Shown here one piece after another: positions 18,565 through 28,075 of a stretch of 64,000 nt of DNA. The DNA is from Blautia pseudococcoides (GTDB lineage: Bacteria; Bacillota; Clostridia; Lachnospirales; Lachnospiraceae). The translations under genes and the position numbers were made by a program. Every line of letters starts with the position of its first letter. Position 1 is the stretch's first letter. Below the pieces are notes generated by a model, which was given only the letters and a program-made list of their open reading frames with translations, did not search any database and was not told the origin of the DNA. The stretch spans positions 4,924,501 to 4,988,500 of the forward strand of contig NZ_CP015405.2 in assembly GCF_001689125.2 (NCBI RefSeq), written 5' to 3'.

Positions 18565-19509
18565 ATGTATTATGAAATAAATGCCAATATCCTGCCACAG
18601 ATCAGACTGGTGGACACAGCCGTGCTGGAGCCGCCCTATGTACACAGAAAGCGGCAGCCGGATGAATATATTCTGTATATTATGAAGCAGGGGGTGCTGT
18701 ACCTGAGGGAAGAGGAAAAAGAGTATGAACTCAGGGAGGGAGATGTACTTCTGCTGGATACGGACTTTGTGCACGAAGGACGGAAGGCCTCCGGGTGTGA
18801 GTATTTTTATATCCATTTCCGCCATCCCCAGATTTACAGAAGAGAGGTGCAGCCGGGTTTTATGGAGAATCTTCTGCAAATCCGGGGAACCTGCCTGCAG
18901 CAGGACAGCGGTTCCCATAAGCGGTACAGAGATGACGTCCTGTGGCTGCCGAAACACGTTTCTCTGGGCAGAAAGGGAGGCTATCTGCGGGTGCTGAAGC
19001 TGATCCAGGAAGCCATGGAACAACATAGAAACCAGATGGAGAATTATAAAGTGGCGTGTGAGTGCCGCTTTATGGAGGCCCTGGTGGCAATCTCCAGGGA
19101 GGCCTTGTCATCCTGGACTGCCAGGCCCACCCACGGGATTCCATCCTCCTATCACCGGGTCCATGAGCTTTTGAATTATTTGAATGAGAATTATCACCGG
19201 CAGATATCTGGTGCAGGAATTGAGGAGGAGTTCTCCTGTAATTTTGATTATCTGAACCGGGTATTTAAAAAGAACATCGGAAAAACCATCTTTGCCTGCC
19301 TTAATGAAATACGCATACACCGTGCCATGGAGCTGCTGGCTACCACTTCCATGAAGATCTCCGCTGTGGGATACCGGGTGGGGTTTAAGGATGACGGGTA
19401 TTTTTGCAAGGTGTTTAAAAAGTATACGGGGATATCACCGGGGCAGTATGGGGCTTTGGCAGGGATGCGGGAGATGGAGTGTGAGGACGGTAACGGAAAT
19501 TTGCAATAA
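18565..19509 (+). CDS. AraC-family regulator (cupin plus HTH)
   Basis: The 314-residue protein has an N-terminal cupin-like sensor (PDEYILYIMKQGVLYLREEE; DVLLLDTDFVHEG) and a C-terminal double HTH (about 210-305; FKDDGYFCKVFKKYTGISPG). It probably activates the neighbouring galactoside genes in response to a sugar. The ATG at 18565 follows the GH35 stop by 4 nt, so it is the last gene of that operon. An in-frame ATG at 18499 overlaps GH35 and is less likely. Confidence 0.88.
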   Translation: MYYEINANILPQIRLVDTAVLEPPYVHRKRQPDEYILYIMKQGVLYLREEEKEYELREGDVLLLDTDFVHEGRKASGCEYFYIHFRHPQIYRREVQPGFMENLLQIRGTCLQQDSGSHKRYRDDVLWLPKHVSLGRKGGYLRVLKLIQEAMEQHRNQMENYKVACECRFMEALVAISREALSSWTARPTHGIPSSYHRVHELLNYLNENYHRQISGAGIEEEFSCNFDYLNRVFKKNIGKTIFACLNEIRIHRAMELLATTSMKISAVGYRVGFKDDGYFCKVFKKYTGISPGQYGALAGMREMECEDGNGNLQ

Positions 19510-19586
19510 AGTATACCCTAAAGGGCATCCCATAATTTATGCAGCAGCAAGTGCTGCATTATAATGTATGTATAATGTCTGGTGCA

Positions 19587-19743
19587 ATGTGAATTAACGG
19601 GTGCTGTAAATCAGATTAAAGAGAAACGCTATATTAAGAATCTGGAAAGTTATTCAGGCAATTTATTGTTAGTGGGAATTAATTATAATATAAAGACAAA
19701 GAGACATGAATGTGTGATTGAATCTGTTGAAAAAACTGACGAT
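19587..19743 (+). pseudogene. Remnant of an AAA-ATPase-like/PD-(D/E)XK nuclease family protein (C-terminus)
   Basis: The translation GAVNQIKEKRYIKNLE..., then GNLLLVGINYNIKTKRHECV, matches the C-terminal end of the AAA-ATPase-like/PD-(D/E)XK proteins that are abundant and duplicated in Lachnospiraceae. The usual several hundred upstream residues (ATPase and nuclease core) are missing. No ribosome site precedes it. A second remnant of the same family lies at 31001. The family call is by recognition and needs a profile search. Confidence 0.55.
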
Positions 19744-19758
19744 CACTCTGATTTTTTT

Positions 19759-19795
19759 GCAAAACGGGAGTACCTGTATGGTGCTCCCGTTTTGC
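19759..19795. terminator. Convergent intrinsic terminator
   Basis: GCAAAACGGGAG (19759-19770) and CTCCCGTTTTGC (19784-19795) form a 12-bp stem whose arms carry TTTT on either strand. It sits between the remnant and the end of the minus-strand MATE gene. Confidence 0.7.
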
Positions 19796-19798
19796 AGA

Positions 19799-21175
19799 CT
19801 AGACATGGGCCGAGACTGTTTTCGTGGTCCATTTTCTGGATCTCCAGCGTATCAGATAGGCAGTTCCGCGGAAAAATTCGTCCATGGCAAAGGCGGTCCA
19901 GCATCCCGCTAGGCCAAGCCCCATGCGGATTCCCAGAATATAGGAAAAGAGAATACTCATGGTCCAGCAGGATATCATAGATACCGTCATGGGATAGACC
20001 ACGTCCCCGGCGCCGCGCAGGGAATTTTCCTCCACATGGTTGAATCCCCTGCCTGTTTCTACCAGGATATCAATGAACATCAGATGCCTGCCCATGGCAA
20101 TGATCTGCGGGTCCGAGGTAAAGCATCCAAGCAAAGGCTCTGCCAGAAGAAAGATCAGGAACGAAAGGGTCACATTGGCGCCTATGGTCAGTTTCAGGTT
20201 CTGTAGATTTAGCTTGTATGCCTGCTCATACTTACCCGCTCCGGCGAGCCACCCTATCATAAGGGAAGTGGATAATCCCAGACTCATGCCGAATACATAC
20301 ACGTAAAATACAATATTGGATACATATATTTTAGTGGAGATAGCACCAACCCCCAATATAGCAATGATGGAGGTGGAGACTACCTGGGAAAGATTGTAAG
20401 AAATGGTGCTGACACCTCCCGGAATGCCCACCTTCAGCATAGTTGTGACAATTTTCAATGAAGCGGGGCCTTTTTTTCTGAAATTCAGACCCAGCGGTAT
20501 TTTCCGCAGGAAAGTGAGTATCAGGAGCAGTCCGAACAACTGGCTGCATACATAGGCGGCAGCAATGCCCGAAACCCCGGAAAGGGGAAGTTCTACCGGG
20601 CGGAAAATGATCAGATAGTCCAGTGCGGCGTTCATACAGTTCATGGTCAGGGATACGCAGACAGATATCTTAGGCTTCCCATAACTTCTGAAAATGCCAG
20701 AGACGCTGGATGTCACTGCCTGGAAAAATGAGAACTGCACGGCGATCCGGAAATAGGTGACTGCATAGTCCAAAACCTGCCCTTCCAGATGCATAAGGCC
20801 CAGAAGAGGCCTGGCTGCCAGGGAAAGAGAGGTGCCCAGAACCAAACTTAATGTGCCGCACAAAAGAATGGAGGTAAAGGCAGCGTCAGAAGCCTTTTCT
20901 GTATTTTCGGCACCCAGGTTGTGGTTGATGACGATGGACGCGCCTGTGCCGATCACGGTATAAAAGGTGAGTATCATACCCAGAAGCTGAGTGGCAGAGC
21001 CAACGGCTGCCACAGCATCATCTGAGTAATGGGAGAGCATCAGGGTGTTGATGGTGCCCATCATGTTAAGAAGCAGCATTTCCGTAAAAAAGGGTACGAA
21101 GATGCGGGACAGGGTCATGGTGCCCTGTGGTGTTTTCATAATGCTCAGGGTTTTGTCATAATGAAAGAATTTCAT
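19799..21175 (-). CDS. MATE-family efflux transporter
   Basis: The 458-residue protein has about 12 membrane helices and two repeated MatE halves (FTEMLLLNMMGTINTLMLSH; YNLSQVVSTSIIAILG). MATE proteins export organic cations or other small molecules by Na+ or H+ antiport. The ATG at 21175 has AAGGTG upstream. It begins 24 nt after the GH2 enzyme stop and is probably co-transcribed with it. That pairing may mean export of a plant-derived aglycone released by the glycosidase, which is inference. Confidence 0.88.
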   Translation of the reverse strand: MKFFHYDKTLSIMKTPQGTMTLSRIFVPFFTEMLLLNMMGTINTLMLSHYSDDAVAAVGSATQLLGMILTFYTVIGTGASIVINHNLGAENTEKASDAAFTSILLCGTLSLVLGTSLSLAARPLLGLMHLEGQVLDYAVTYFRIAVQFSFFQAVTSSVSGIFRSYGKPKISVCVSLTMNCMNAALDYLIIFRPVELPLSGVSGIAAAYVCSQLFGLLLILTFLRKIPLGLNFRKKGPASLKIVTTMLKVGIPGGVSTISYNLSQVVSTSIIAILGVGAISTKIYVSNIVFYVYVFGMSLGLSTSLMIGWLAGAGKYEQAYKLNLQNLKLTIGANVTLSFLIFLLAEPLLGCFTSDPQIIAMGRHLMFIDILVETGRGFNHVEENSLRGAGDVVYPMTVSMISCWTMSILFSYILGIRMGLGLAGCWTAFAMDEFFRGTAYLIRWRSRKWTTKTVSAHV

Positions 21176-21199
21176 GGAGTCACCTTCTTTCTATCTCTG

Positions 21200-23665
21200 T
21201 CACTTTAAAGGAGGAAGTATCAGAACCGCCGGTTTGATATTTGCCTCCGCGTCACCGGAAACAGTGATGGTCACTTCCTTTTCCTCATTGATATGGTTTA
21301 CATAAATTAATAATCTGCCGCAATATGCCCGTCTGAAGTGGGCGCTGTAATCCGTCACATCCGCCAGGTTTCCATTCTCCAGCCCACATATGCTGCCGTT
21401 ATCTGCTGTCACATGCAGGAGGGAAGAGTCGGAGAGGACAGGATTGCCCCAGGTATCTCTCATAAGTGCCTCAATTTGATATAACAGGGGTTGGGGGCCG
21501 GGATTTGGGGAGTCCTCAAAGCATTGCAGGGATACGCAGCAGGCAGCGCCTGTAGTTATCAGCGTGTGTGAGACTTTCGTTCCATCCAAAGCTGTTCCCA
21601 GTGCCTTCAGTGTGCCGGGGGTGTAGACAGCGGAAAGGGTAATGGCATCCGCGTCCTGGTTTTTCTCAAAAGTGCCCAGGCATTTGTCATTCAGCCATAT
21701 TTCCGCCCGGGGCAGATTGGTGTAGCACTTTATAAGTACATCTTCTTTTTCCGGATAGTTCCAGGTATCAGCAACAGGGGTCCATTCCCCCCGGTCAGCG
21801 TCCAGACGGGCAGTGGACAGATGTATCATGGGCTTGGTGGACCATAGACTCTGCCTGCGGTAATAACCCGGTTTTTCAAATCCGGCAAGTGTCAGAAGCC
21901 CTGCACCGGAGCCATGGATGGGCCAGCCTTTTGCTTCCCCCAGATAATCAATTCCAGTCCAGAGAAACTGTCCTGAGATCCAGGGCTTTTCCGTTACTGC
22001 TCTCCACGCTTCCAGGCTGTGGCCGTTTTCGCTTCCGATAAATGGTTTGCCGGGGAATCTGCGGTGGCTTTCCTCATAGAGATGTTCCTTGTAGTTATAT
22101 CCGGCAACATCCACAGAGTCCAGGAATCCCAGTCCCAAAGACAGCTCCGGGAAAGCAGCCGCCAGGGTGACAGGACGGGTTTTGTCACTTTCTTTCACGA
22201 TTTTGGACAGTTTTTGTGCGAGCACAGCCAGGCGTCCGGCATCCGGCCTTTGGGGGTTATATTGCCGTTCCTCCGCCGGTTTGTCCGCATCATTGTTGCC
22301 TGTCATGGTGGTGAAAGAGGCGTGGCAGTAAGGGTCATTGGGGTAGTCGATCTCATTGCCGATACTCCACATGATAACAGAGGGATGGCAGCGGTCACGG
22401 CGGACAAGTGCTGTCAGGTCCTCTTTATGCCACTGGGGAAACTCCAGATAATAGCCCTGGTGCTTTGGGGGATACACATTATGCCCGGTGCTCCATTTGT
22501 TTTTGGGACCTTCCCACTCGTCAAACGCTTCATCTATGACAAGAAAACCCATCCTGTCGCAGAGGTCATAAAGCTCCGGCATATGGGGGTTGTGGCTCAT
22601 CCGTATGGCATTGCATCCCATATCCTTTAACTTTCTGAGGCGCCTGCGCCATACTGCGGCGGGCACGGCAGCGCCCAGACAGCCTGCATCGTGATGGACA
22701 CAGACTCCTTTTATCAGTGTGTTTCTGCCGTTCAGGAAAAAGCCTCTGTCTGCATCAAAGCAGATACTGCGGAATCCGACGCTGCGTGTGTCAACCCTGT
22801 ATTCTGTAGTGAAGCCAGCTTCCGAATCACACTCAGCGGACGGACAGATCCAGGTTTCCAAAGTATATAATTCCGGTGAATCCGGAGACCACAGGACAGG
22901 GGCAGTGAGCTCACGGGAGGCTTCGGCCTTGCATACGGTACCGGCGGGGAAGCACATATTGACAGAAGCTTCGGCCTGCACCATAGAAGCAGCCGAAGGG
23001 TTGGCTACAGCCTGCCCTCCCTGTGTTTCATTGGCAGAAAAACCCTCATATCCCGTCTTTAGCAGCCTGAATTTAACGGTGGCCCGTACATCCTGCAAGG
23101 TATCGTTTTTTATCTCACAGGATGCACGAAAGACCGCTTTTTCAGGGGATACCTCAGGTGTTTCAAAAGCCGCGCTGTAAGGGACCATATGCACAGGTTC
23201 CTGTACTGTGAGCTGTACTTTTCGGGTGATACCGGAACCGGTGAACCAGCGGGAATCCGCAATATCCCTGTGGTCCACACAGACACAGATGATGTTTTCG
23301 CGGTCAAAATAAAACTGCTCTGTAATATCATAAGTAAAGGAAATATATCCGTTTGGCCTGTTTCCCAGATAGTAGCTGTTGCACCAGACACGGCTGTTTT
23401 TATAGACACCGTCAAAGGCCAGAGACAGCCTTTTACCTTTCCAGGATCCATGGGGTGTGATACGGAACCGATACCATCCAATGCCGCCTGCCAGGTATCC
23501 GGTACCACTGGAATATTCCCTGGAGAACGGAAGGGTTACCGACCAGTCGTGAGGGAGCAAAACCGTCTCCCAGGCTGAGTCATCATACCATGCCTGCCAT
23601 GCATCCGGGCAGTCTCCCGGATGGAATCTGCAGCTTTGGGTTATGGGATAAAATGTTGTATTCAA
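21200..23665 (-). CDS. GH2 beta-galactosidase-like glycosidase
   Basis: An 821-residue GH2 enzyme: sugar-binding jelly roll (about 1-165; HDWSVTLPFSREYSSGTGYL), immunoglobulin-like domain (about 170-300), TIM barrel with acid/base E438 (MWSIGNEIDYP) and nucleophile E546 (FIGSENGHS), then C-terminal DUF4982-like and Ig-like modules. It lacks a signal peptide, so it acts on imported glycosides, probably beta-galactosides, although beta-glucuronides are possible in this family. The start is a TTG at 23663-23665 with AGGAGG 7 nt upstream. It is transcribed away from the GH43-GH51-GH43 gene. Confidence 0.85.
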   Translation of the reverse strand: MNTTFYPITQSCRFHPGDCPDAWQAWYDDSAWETVLLPHDWSVTLPFSREYSSGTGYLAGGIGWYRFRITPHGSWKGKRLSLAFDGVYKNSRVWCNSYYLGNRPNGYISFTYDITEQFYFDRENIICVCVDHRDIADSRWFTGSGITRKVQLTVQEPVHMVPYSAAFETPEVSPEKAVFRASCEIKNDTLQDVRATVKFRLLKTGYEGFSANETQGGQAVANPSAASMVQAEASVNMCFPAGTVCKAEASRELTAPVLWSPDSPELYTLETWICPSAECDSEAGFTTEYRVDTRSVGFRSICFDADRGFFLNGRNTLIKGVCVHHDAGCLGAAVPAAVWRRRLRKLKDMGCNAIRMSHNPHMPELYDLCDRMGFLVIDEAFDEWEGPKNKWSTGHNVYPPKHQGYYLEFPQWHKEDLTALVRRDRCHPSVIMWSIGNEIDYPNDPYCHASFTTMTGNNDADKPAEERQYNPQRPDAGRLAVLAQKLSKIVKESDKTRPVTLAAAFPELSLGLGFLDSVDVAGYNYKEHLYEESHRRFPGKPFIGSENGHSLEAWRAVTEKPWISGQFLWTGIDYLGEAKGWPIHGSGAGLLTLAGFEKPGYYRRQSLWSTKPMIHLSTARLDADRGEWTPVADTWNYPEKEDVLIKCYTNLPRAEIWLNDKCLGTFEKNQDADAITLSAVYTPGTLKALGTALDGTKVSHTLITTGAACCVSLQCFEDSPNPGPQPLLYQIEALMRDTWGNPVLSDSSLLHVTADNGSICGLENGNLADVTDYSAHFRRAYCGRLLIYVNHINEEKEVTITVSGDAEANIKPAVLILPPLK

Positions 23666-23780
23666 TGGAATACCTCCTAGTTTCTTTTTCTGCTAAAACA
23701 TATTATAAGGAAACGGCAGAAGAAAACAATGGAATTGGGAGAGACTTATTGTAAATCAGCGACCTTTTTCCCGAAAGGCA

Positions 23781-23809
23781 TTGTAAAAGTCCGCCGGGTG
23801 TAGTAGAAT
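23781..23809 (+). promoter_or_regulatory. Sigma-A-type promoter of the arabinan enzyme operon
   Basis: TTGTAA (23781-23786), a 17-bp spacer and TAGAAT (23804-23809). The transcription start would fall at about 23816, immediately before the operator. Confidence 0.65.
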
Positions 23810-23817
23810 AAAAAAAA

Positions 23818-23831
23818 TGAAACCGATTTCA
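23818..23831. promoter_or_regulatory. LacI-type operator TGAAACCGATTTCA
   Basis: TGAAA-N4-TTTCA at the predicted +1 of the promoter is a classic position for repression. It differs by one base from the site at 13103, linking this operon to the lacI and transporter region 10 kb away. Confidence 0.7.
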
Positions 23832-23870
23832 AAATGCCGGACATGGCATGAGCAAGGAGGAAAAAACTGC

Positions 23871-26800
23871 ATGGATCAGAGAGAAAACGGTTATTTATTT
23901 GTACATTTTACAGGGGAGTCTCCGGATGGAGAACAGGTATATTTTGCCCTCAGCAGAGATGGGATGCACTGGCAGGATTTGAACGGGGGCAGGCCGGTGA
24001 TCCGGTCCGGGATCGGGGAAAAAGGAGTCAGAGACCCATTTATAATAAAGTCTGTCATAGATGGAAAGTTTTATATTATTGCCACAGATCTGAGGATTGC
24101 CGGCAATAAAGGCTGGACGGCAGCACAGATGGAGGGGAGTACCCGGATCATTGTCTGGTGCTCTGAAGATTTGCTTCACTGGTCAGAACCCTGGAGTTTT
24201 GAGACGGGAATCCCGGGGGCCGGCTGTGCGTGGGCGCCGGAAGCCATATATGATCAGGAGAAGGGATCATACCTTGTGTTCTGGGCCTCCATGACAAAAG
24301 AGCCGGGGGACTCAGCTCATAAACAAAGAATCTATTGCTCCTATACCAGAGATTTTAGGGTGTTCACAGCACCGGAAAAATACATTGAGAGGGACCATCA
24401 TGTAATAGACACCACCATTATAGAGGAAGAAGGCGTTTTCTACCGATTCTCAAAGGATGAAACCAATAAAAATATACGCATGGACAAAGGTACAAGCCTG
24501 CAGGGAGAATTTACGGAGGTTTGGGCAGAACAATTGAGCACTCTTATGGGAGTGGAAGGCCCGGCGGCATTCCCCATGGGGGAAAAAGGGAAGTGGTGCC
24601 TTATGGTGGACCGGTTTGCAGAAGGACTCGGATACCTTCCCCTCATCTGTACAAGTCTGGAAGACGGTGACTTTAAAGTGGCTGAGGCAGTGGATTATGA
24701 TATGGGAAATGTCTGCAAACGCCACGGGTCTGTGCTGGTGTTGAATGAAAGCGAATACCAGCGCCTGTATAAGCGCTGGGGCAGCAAAAATGCAGAACCT
24801 GATATAAAGGTAAAGATTAATACAAAAGCAGAAAAAGCAGAGATGCAGGACCTGTTTGGTATCTTTTTTGAAGATCTGAACCATGCGGCAGACGGCGGAT
24901 TATATGCGGAACTGGTTCAGAACCGTGCCTTTGAATTTTGTTCTGTAGACAACCCGGAGTATCATGGACTGACAGCCTGGGAGAAGATTGAAAAGGGCGG
25001 GAAAACAGAACTCCGCGTGGAAAAAGAACATGGCCTTTTCCCTGAAAATCCCCATTATCTGGTGATGGAAATACCGGAAGCAGGGGAGGATACCGGTGTT
25101 TGGAATCTGGGATTCGGGCCGGGAATCTCCCTTGAAAAAGGTGAGTGCTATGACTTTACTTGTTATGCCAGAAAAGAGAGGGGAGATTGTGAGCAATTGG
25201 AAGTTTCCCTGCGCTCCGCAAAAGGACAGGTCTATACCTGTGCAAGTATTCAAATGACAGAAGACTGGGAGAAATACCAGCTTACGCTGCAGGCGCCTAT
25301 GGATGACAGGCAGGGAAGACTGGCTGTAACAGCAAAGGGGAGCGGTTGCGTGGAACTTGATTTTGTATCCCTGTTTCCAAGACATACCTATAAGAACAGA
25401 AGGAACGGCCTGCGCAGAGATTTGGCGCAGCTTCTGGAGGAAATGCATCCTAAATTTCTGCGTTTTCCCGGAGGCTGCCTGATTCACGGCGGTTCCCTGC
25501 ACGCCAAAGACAGAGACAGCCTGTACCGGTGGAAGAATACCATCGGCCCTGTGGAAAACCGCCCTGCATGCCGAAATAACTGGGGATATAACCAGACCAT
25601 GGGACTGGGGTATTATGAATATTTTCTGCTGTGCGAAGATTTAGGCGCAAAGCCTGTTCCGGTACTTCCCGGGGGATATAATCCCCATACCCATGAGGGG
25701 GCTGTGGGAGACGAACTGAAAGAATATATCCGGGATGCACTGGATCTGATCGAATTTGCCAATGGGGATACAGACTCTTTCTGGGGCGCCAGGCGGGCGG
25801 AAATGGGGCATCCCGAGCCGTTTCATTTGGAATATATCGGTATCGGTAATGAGGAGGTGGGAGAGCCGTTTTTTGAACGGTACCCTCTTTTCCATAAGGC
25901 GGTCCGGGAGAAATATCCGGAGATACGGATAATTGGCACCAGCGGTCCCTTTGCGGCAGGCAGAGAATACGACAGAGGGTGGCGGTCCGCAAGAGAGGAG
26001 GGCGCCGATCTGGTGGATGAACATTATTACCAGTCCCCGGAATGGTTTATTGCCCATCACCACCGCTACGACGCATTTCCTGTAAATGGTCCTAAGGTAT
26101 TTCTGGGAGAGTATGCTTCTCATGATAATACCTGGTTCAATGCATTGGCAGAAGCATCTTTTATGGTGGGAATGCAGAACGCAGCCCATGCAGTAAAACT
26201 GGCATGCTATGCACCGCTGTTCTGTCATAGGGATTATGTAAACTGGGAACCGGATATGATATGGATGGATAACCAAGGGGCGGTGCCTTCTCCCAATTAT
26301 TATGTACAGAAACTTTTTATGAACCATCACGGGGATGTGGTGCTGCAGCAGGAAATTGAGGACAAGGGTCCGTCCGTAATGCTGAGCAGGTATCCGGACA
26401 GTCTTCCCGGCGGCATTGTCCTGGAGGCCAATGAATCCGAGGTGGTATTTGACAATATCGTGATCACAGAGGAAGATACAGGGAAACAGTATACATATCC
26501 GAAAACAGTGGTGAACCCTGACAAACCGAAGAAAAAGCTCATGGATGTAAGCAGCAGAGACTATACCATTCATCTGCATGCCAGAGAGTTGAGCGGCAAA
26601 AAGGGATTTACCATAAGTTTTGGGCAGCAGGATGAGAAAAACCGCCTGTTCTGGGGAATTGGCGGATGGGCCAATGAAGATTCTATCATCGGTGAGGATG
26701 TGAATGGGAGAAATTCCTGTTTGATCCAGCGGACCCGCAGCGTGGAAGTGGGAAGAACTTACGACCTGGAGATCCGTGTTCGGGGCAGAAAGGTGGAGAC

Positions 26801-28034
26801 ATTTGTAGACGGAGTCCCGGAGCAGGAGACAGAGGTGCTTCCGGTTCTGGCAGAGCCGGTTTATATTACCAGCAGCCTGGAAAAAGACACAGGAGATATG
26901 ATCATCAAACTGGTCAATGTACTGCCTTGGGAGCAGAAGGTACAGATATGCCTGGAGGGTGAGGAAAATAGCCGTTTTGCAGGCAGCCTATACAGAATGG
27001 ATGGATTTGGGAGAGAGGACAGAAACACGTTTGAACACCCGGATCTGGTATCTCCCAAGGTAATGGCAGCCGCGTTTGAGAGCAACAGATTTGAAGTTGA
27101 CATAAAACCGGAATCTATCTGTATCTTAAGGCTGCACCGCAGACAAAATCCTATACTTCCGGGGCTTTATGCAGACCCGGATGTGCTGAACTTTAATGGG
27201 ACTTACTATTTATATCCCACAACAGACGGTTTTTCACACTGGTCAGGAACAAAATTCCATGTGTTCTCCTCCAAAGATTTGAGAAAATGGAAGGACGAGG
27301 GCATCCTCTTGGACGTTGCTTCCGAGCAGGTTCCCTGGTCTGTGGGTTCGGCCTGGGCTCCCGCTGTTTTTCAGCGGAATGGACGGTTTTATTATTATTT
27401 CTGCGCAAAAAGGCCGGATGGTGTTTCCTGTATCGGTGCAGCTGTCAGTGATTCGCCGGTGTCCGGATTTGGGGCACAGCCGGAACCTCTGCTGACCCCT
27501 GAAATGGTGCAGGCCGCAGGGGTAAAAATGAGCCAGGTGATAGACCCTTCCATCTATGAAGAGGATGGGCAGGTGTATATGCTGTTCGGAAACGGAGAGC
27601 CGGCCATTGTAAAGTTAAGTGACGACCTGCTTCATATCTGCCCGGAAACCATGAAAAACCTGGAGGGCGCAGAGGATTTCAGAGAGGCTGTGACTGTTCT
27701 GAAAAGGCAGGGGATTTATCATTTTACCTGGTCATGTGAGGATACCGGATGTGAGGATTATCATGTGAACTACGGTATATCAGAAAGTTTGTACGGACCT
27801 GTGAAATACCTGTATCCCGTGCTTCTGAAGAGGCCGGAGACGGACGTGCTGGGGACTGGCCATCACTGCATTTTCAAAGGGTCCGGGGAAGATACTTATT
27901 ACATGGCTTATCATAGATTTGCCACTCCTTTAAGTGATTATCCGGAGGGAAAAGGCTATCACCGTGAGACCTGTATGGACCGGGTGGAATTCGGAGCAGA
28001 CGGGTTGTTGAAACCGGTATATGTAAATCCATAG
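23871..28034 (+). CDS. Tri-modular GH43-GH51-GH43 arabinan-degrading enzyme
   Basis: A 1387-residue protein. Residues 1-305 form a GH43 beta-propeller with candidate triad D55 (VRDPF), D180 (HVIDTT) and E229 (GVEGPAAF). Residues about 309-1085 form a GH51 alpha-L-arabinofuranosidase (FGIFFEDLNHAADGG; acid/base E661 in IGNEEVG; nucleophile E747 in FLGEYASHD), with a laminin-G/CBM-like insert at about 895-1010. Residues about 1090-1387 are a second GH43 with D1102, D1225 and probably E1272. No signal peptide is present, so it is cytoplasmic. Start ATG 23871 has AGGAGG upstream; an in-frame ATG at 23817 begins inside the operator. It would strip arabinofuranose from arabino-oligosaccharides. The exact GH43 subfamilies cannot be told by eye. 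Confidence 0.88.
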   Translation: MDQRENGYLFVHFTGESPDGEQVYFALSRDGMHWQDLNGGRPVIRSGIGEKGVRDPFIIKSVIDGKFYIIATDLRIAGNKGWTAAQMEGSTRIIVWCSEDLLHWSEPWSFETGIPGAGCAWAPEAIYDQEKGSYLVFWASMTKEPGDSAHKQRIYCSYTRDFRVFTAPEKYIERDHHVIDTTIIEEEGVFYRFSKDETNKNIRMDKGTSLQGEFTEVWAEQLSTLMGVEGPAAFPMGEKGKWCLMVDRFAEGLGYLPLICTSLEDGDFKVAEAVDYDMGNVCKRHGSVLVLNESEYQRLYKRWGSKNAEPDIKVKINTKAEKAEMQDLFGIFFEDLNHAADGGLYAELVQNRAFEFCSVDNPEYHGLTAWEKIEKGGKTELRVEKEHGLFPENPHYLVMEIPEAGEDTGVWNLGFGPGISLEKGECYDFTCYARKERGDCEQLEVSLRSAKGQVYTCASIQMTEDWEKYQLTLQAPMDDRQGRLAVTAKGSGCVELDFVSLFPRHTYKNRRNGLRRDLAQLLEEMHPKFLRFPGGCLIHGGSLHAKDRDSLYRWKNTIGPVENRPACRNNWGYNQTMGLGYYEYFLLCEDLGAKPVPVLPGGYNPHTHEGAVGDELKEYIRDALDLIEFANGDTDSFWGARRAEMGHPEPFHLEYIGIGNEEVGEPFFERYPLFHKAVREKYPEIRIIGTSGPFAAGREYDRGWRSAREEGADLVDEHYYQSPEWFIAHHHRYDAFPVNGPKVFLGEYASHDNTWFNALAEASFMVGMQNAAHAVKLACYAPLFCHRDYVNWEPDMIWMDNQGAVPSPNYYVQKLFMNHHGDVVLQQEIEDKGPSVMLSRYPDSLPGGIVLEANESEVVFDNIVITEEDTGKQYTYPKTVVNPDKPKKKLMDVSSRDYTIHLHARELSGKKGFTISFGQQDEKNRLFWGIGGWANEDSIIGEDVNGRNSCLIQRTRSVEVGRTYDLEIRVRGRKVETFVDGVPEQETEVLPVLAEPVYITSSLEKDTGDMIIKLVNVLPWEQKVQICLEGEENSRFAGSLYRMDGFGREDRNTFEHPDLVSPKVMAAAFESNRFEVDIKPESICILRLHRRQNPILPGLYADPDVLNFNGTYYLYPTTDGFSHWSGTKFHVFSSKDLRKWKDEGILLDVASEQVPWSVGSAWAPAVFQRNGRFYYYFCAKRPDGVSCIGAAVSDSPVSGFGAQPEPLLTPEMVQAAGVKMSQVIDPSIYEEDGQVYMLFGNGEPAIVKLSDDLLHICPETMKNLEGAEDFREAVTVLKRQGIYHFTWSCEDTGCEDYHVNYGISESLYGPVKYLYPVLLKRPETDVLGTGHHCIFKGSGEDTYYMAYHRFATPLSDYPEGKGYHRETCMDRVEFGADGLLKPVYVNP

Positions 28035-28075
28035 AGGAAGAGATATCACAATTATTATTCGGAGGAAACAGATTC

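Noticed and set aside
19582..19980. A 132-residue intact gene upstream of MATE
   Set aside because: Only the first part resembles a known C-terminus. The rest reads through the terminator and antisense to MATE, so I call a remnant only.
22019..22630. 203-codon plus-strand frame inside the GH2 gene
   Set aside because: It is the complement of the catalytic barrel of GH2, with no independent support.
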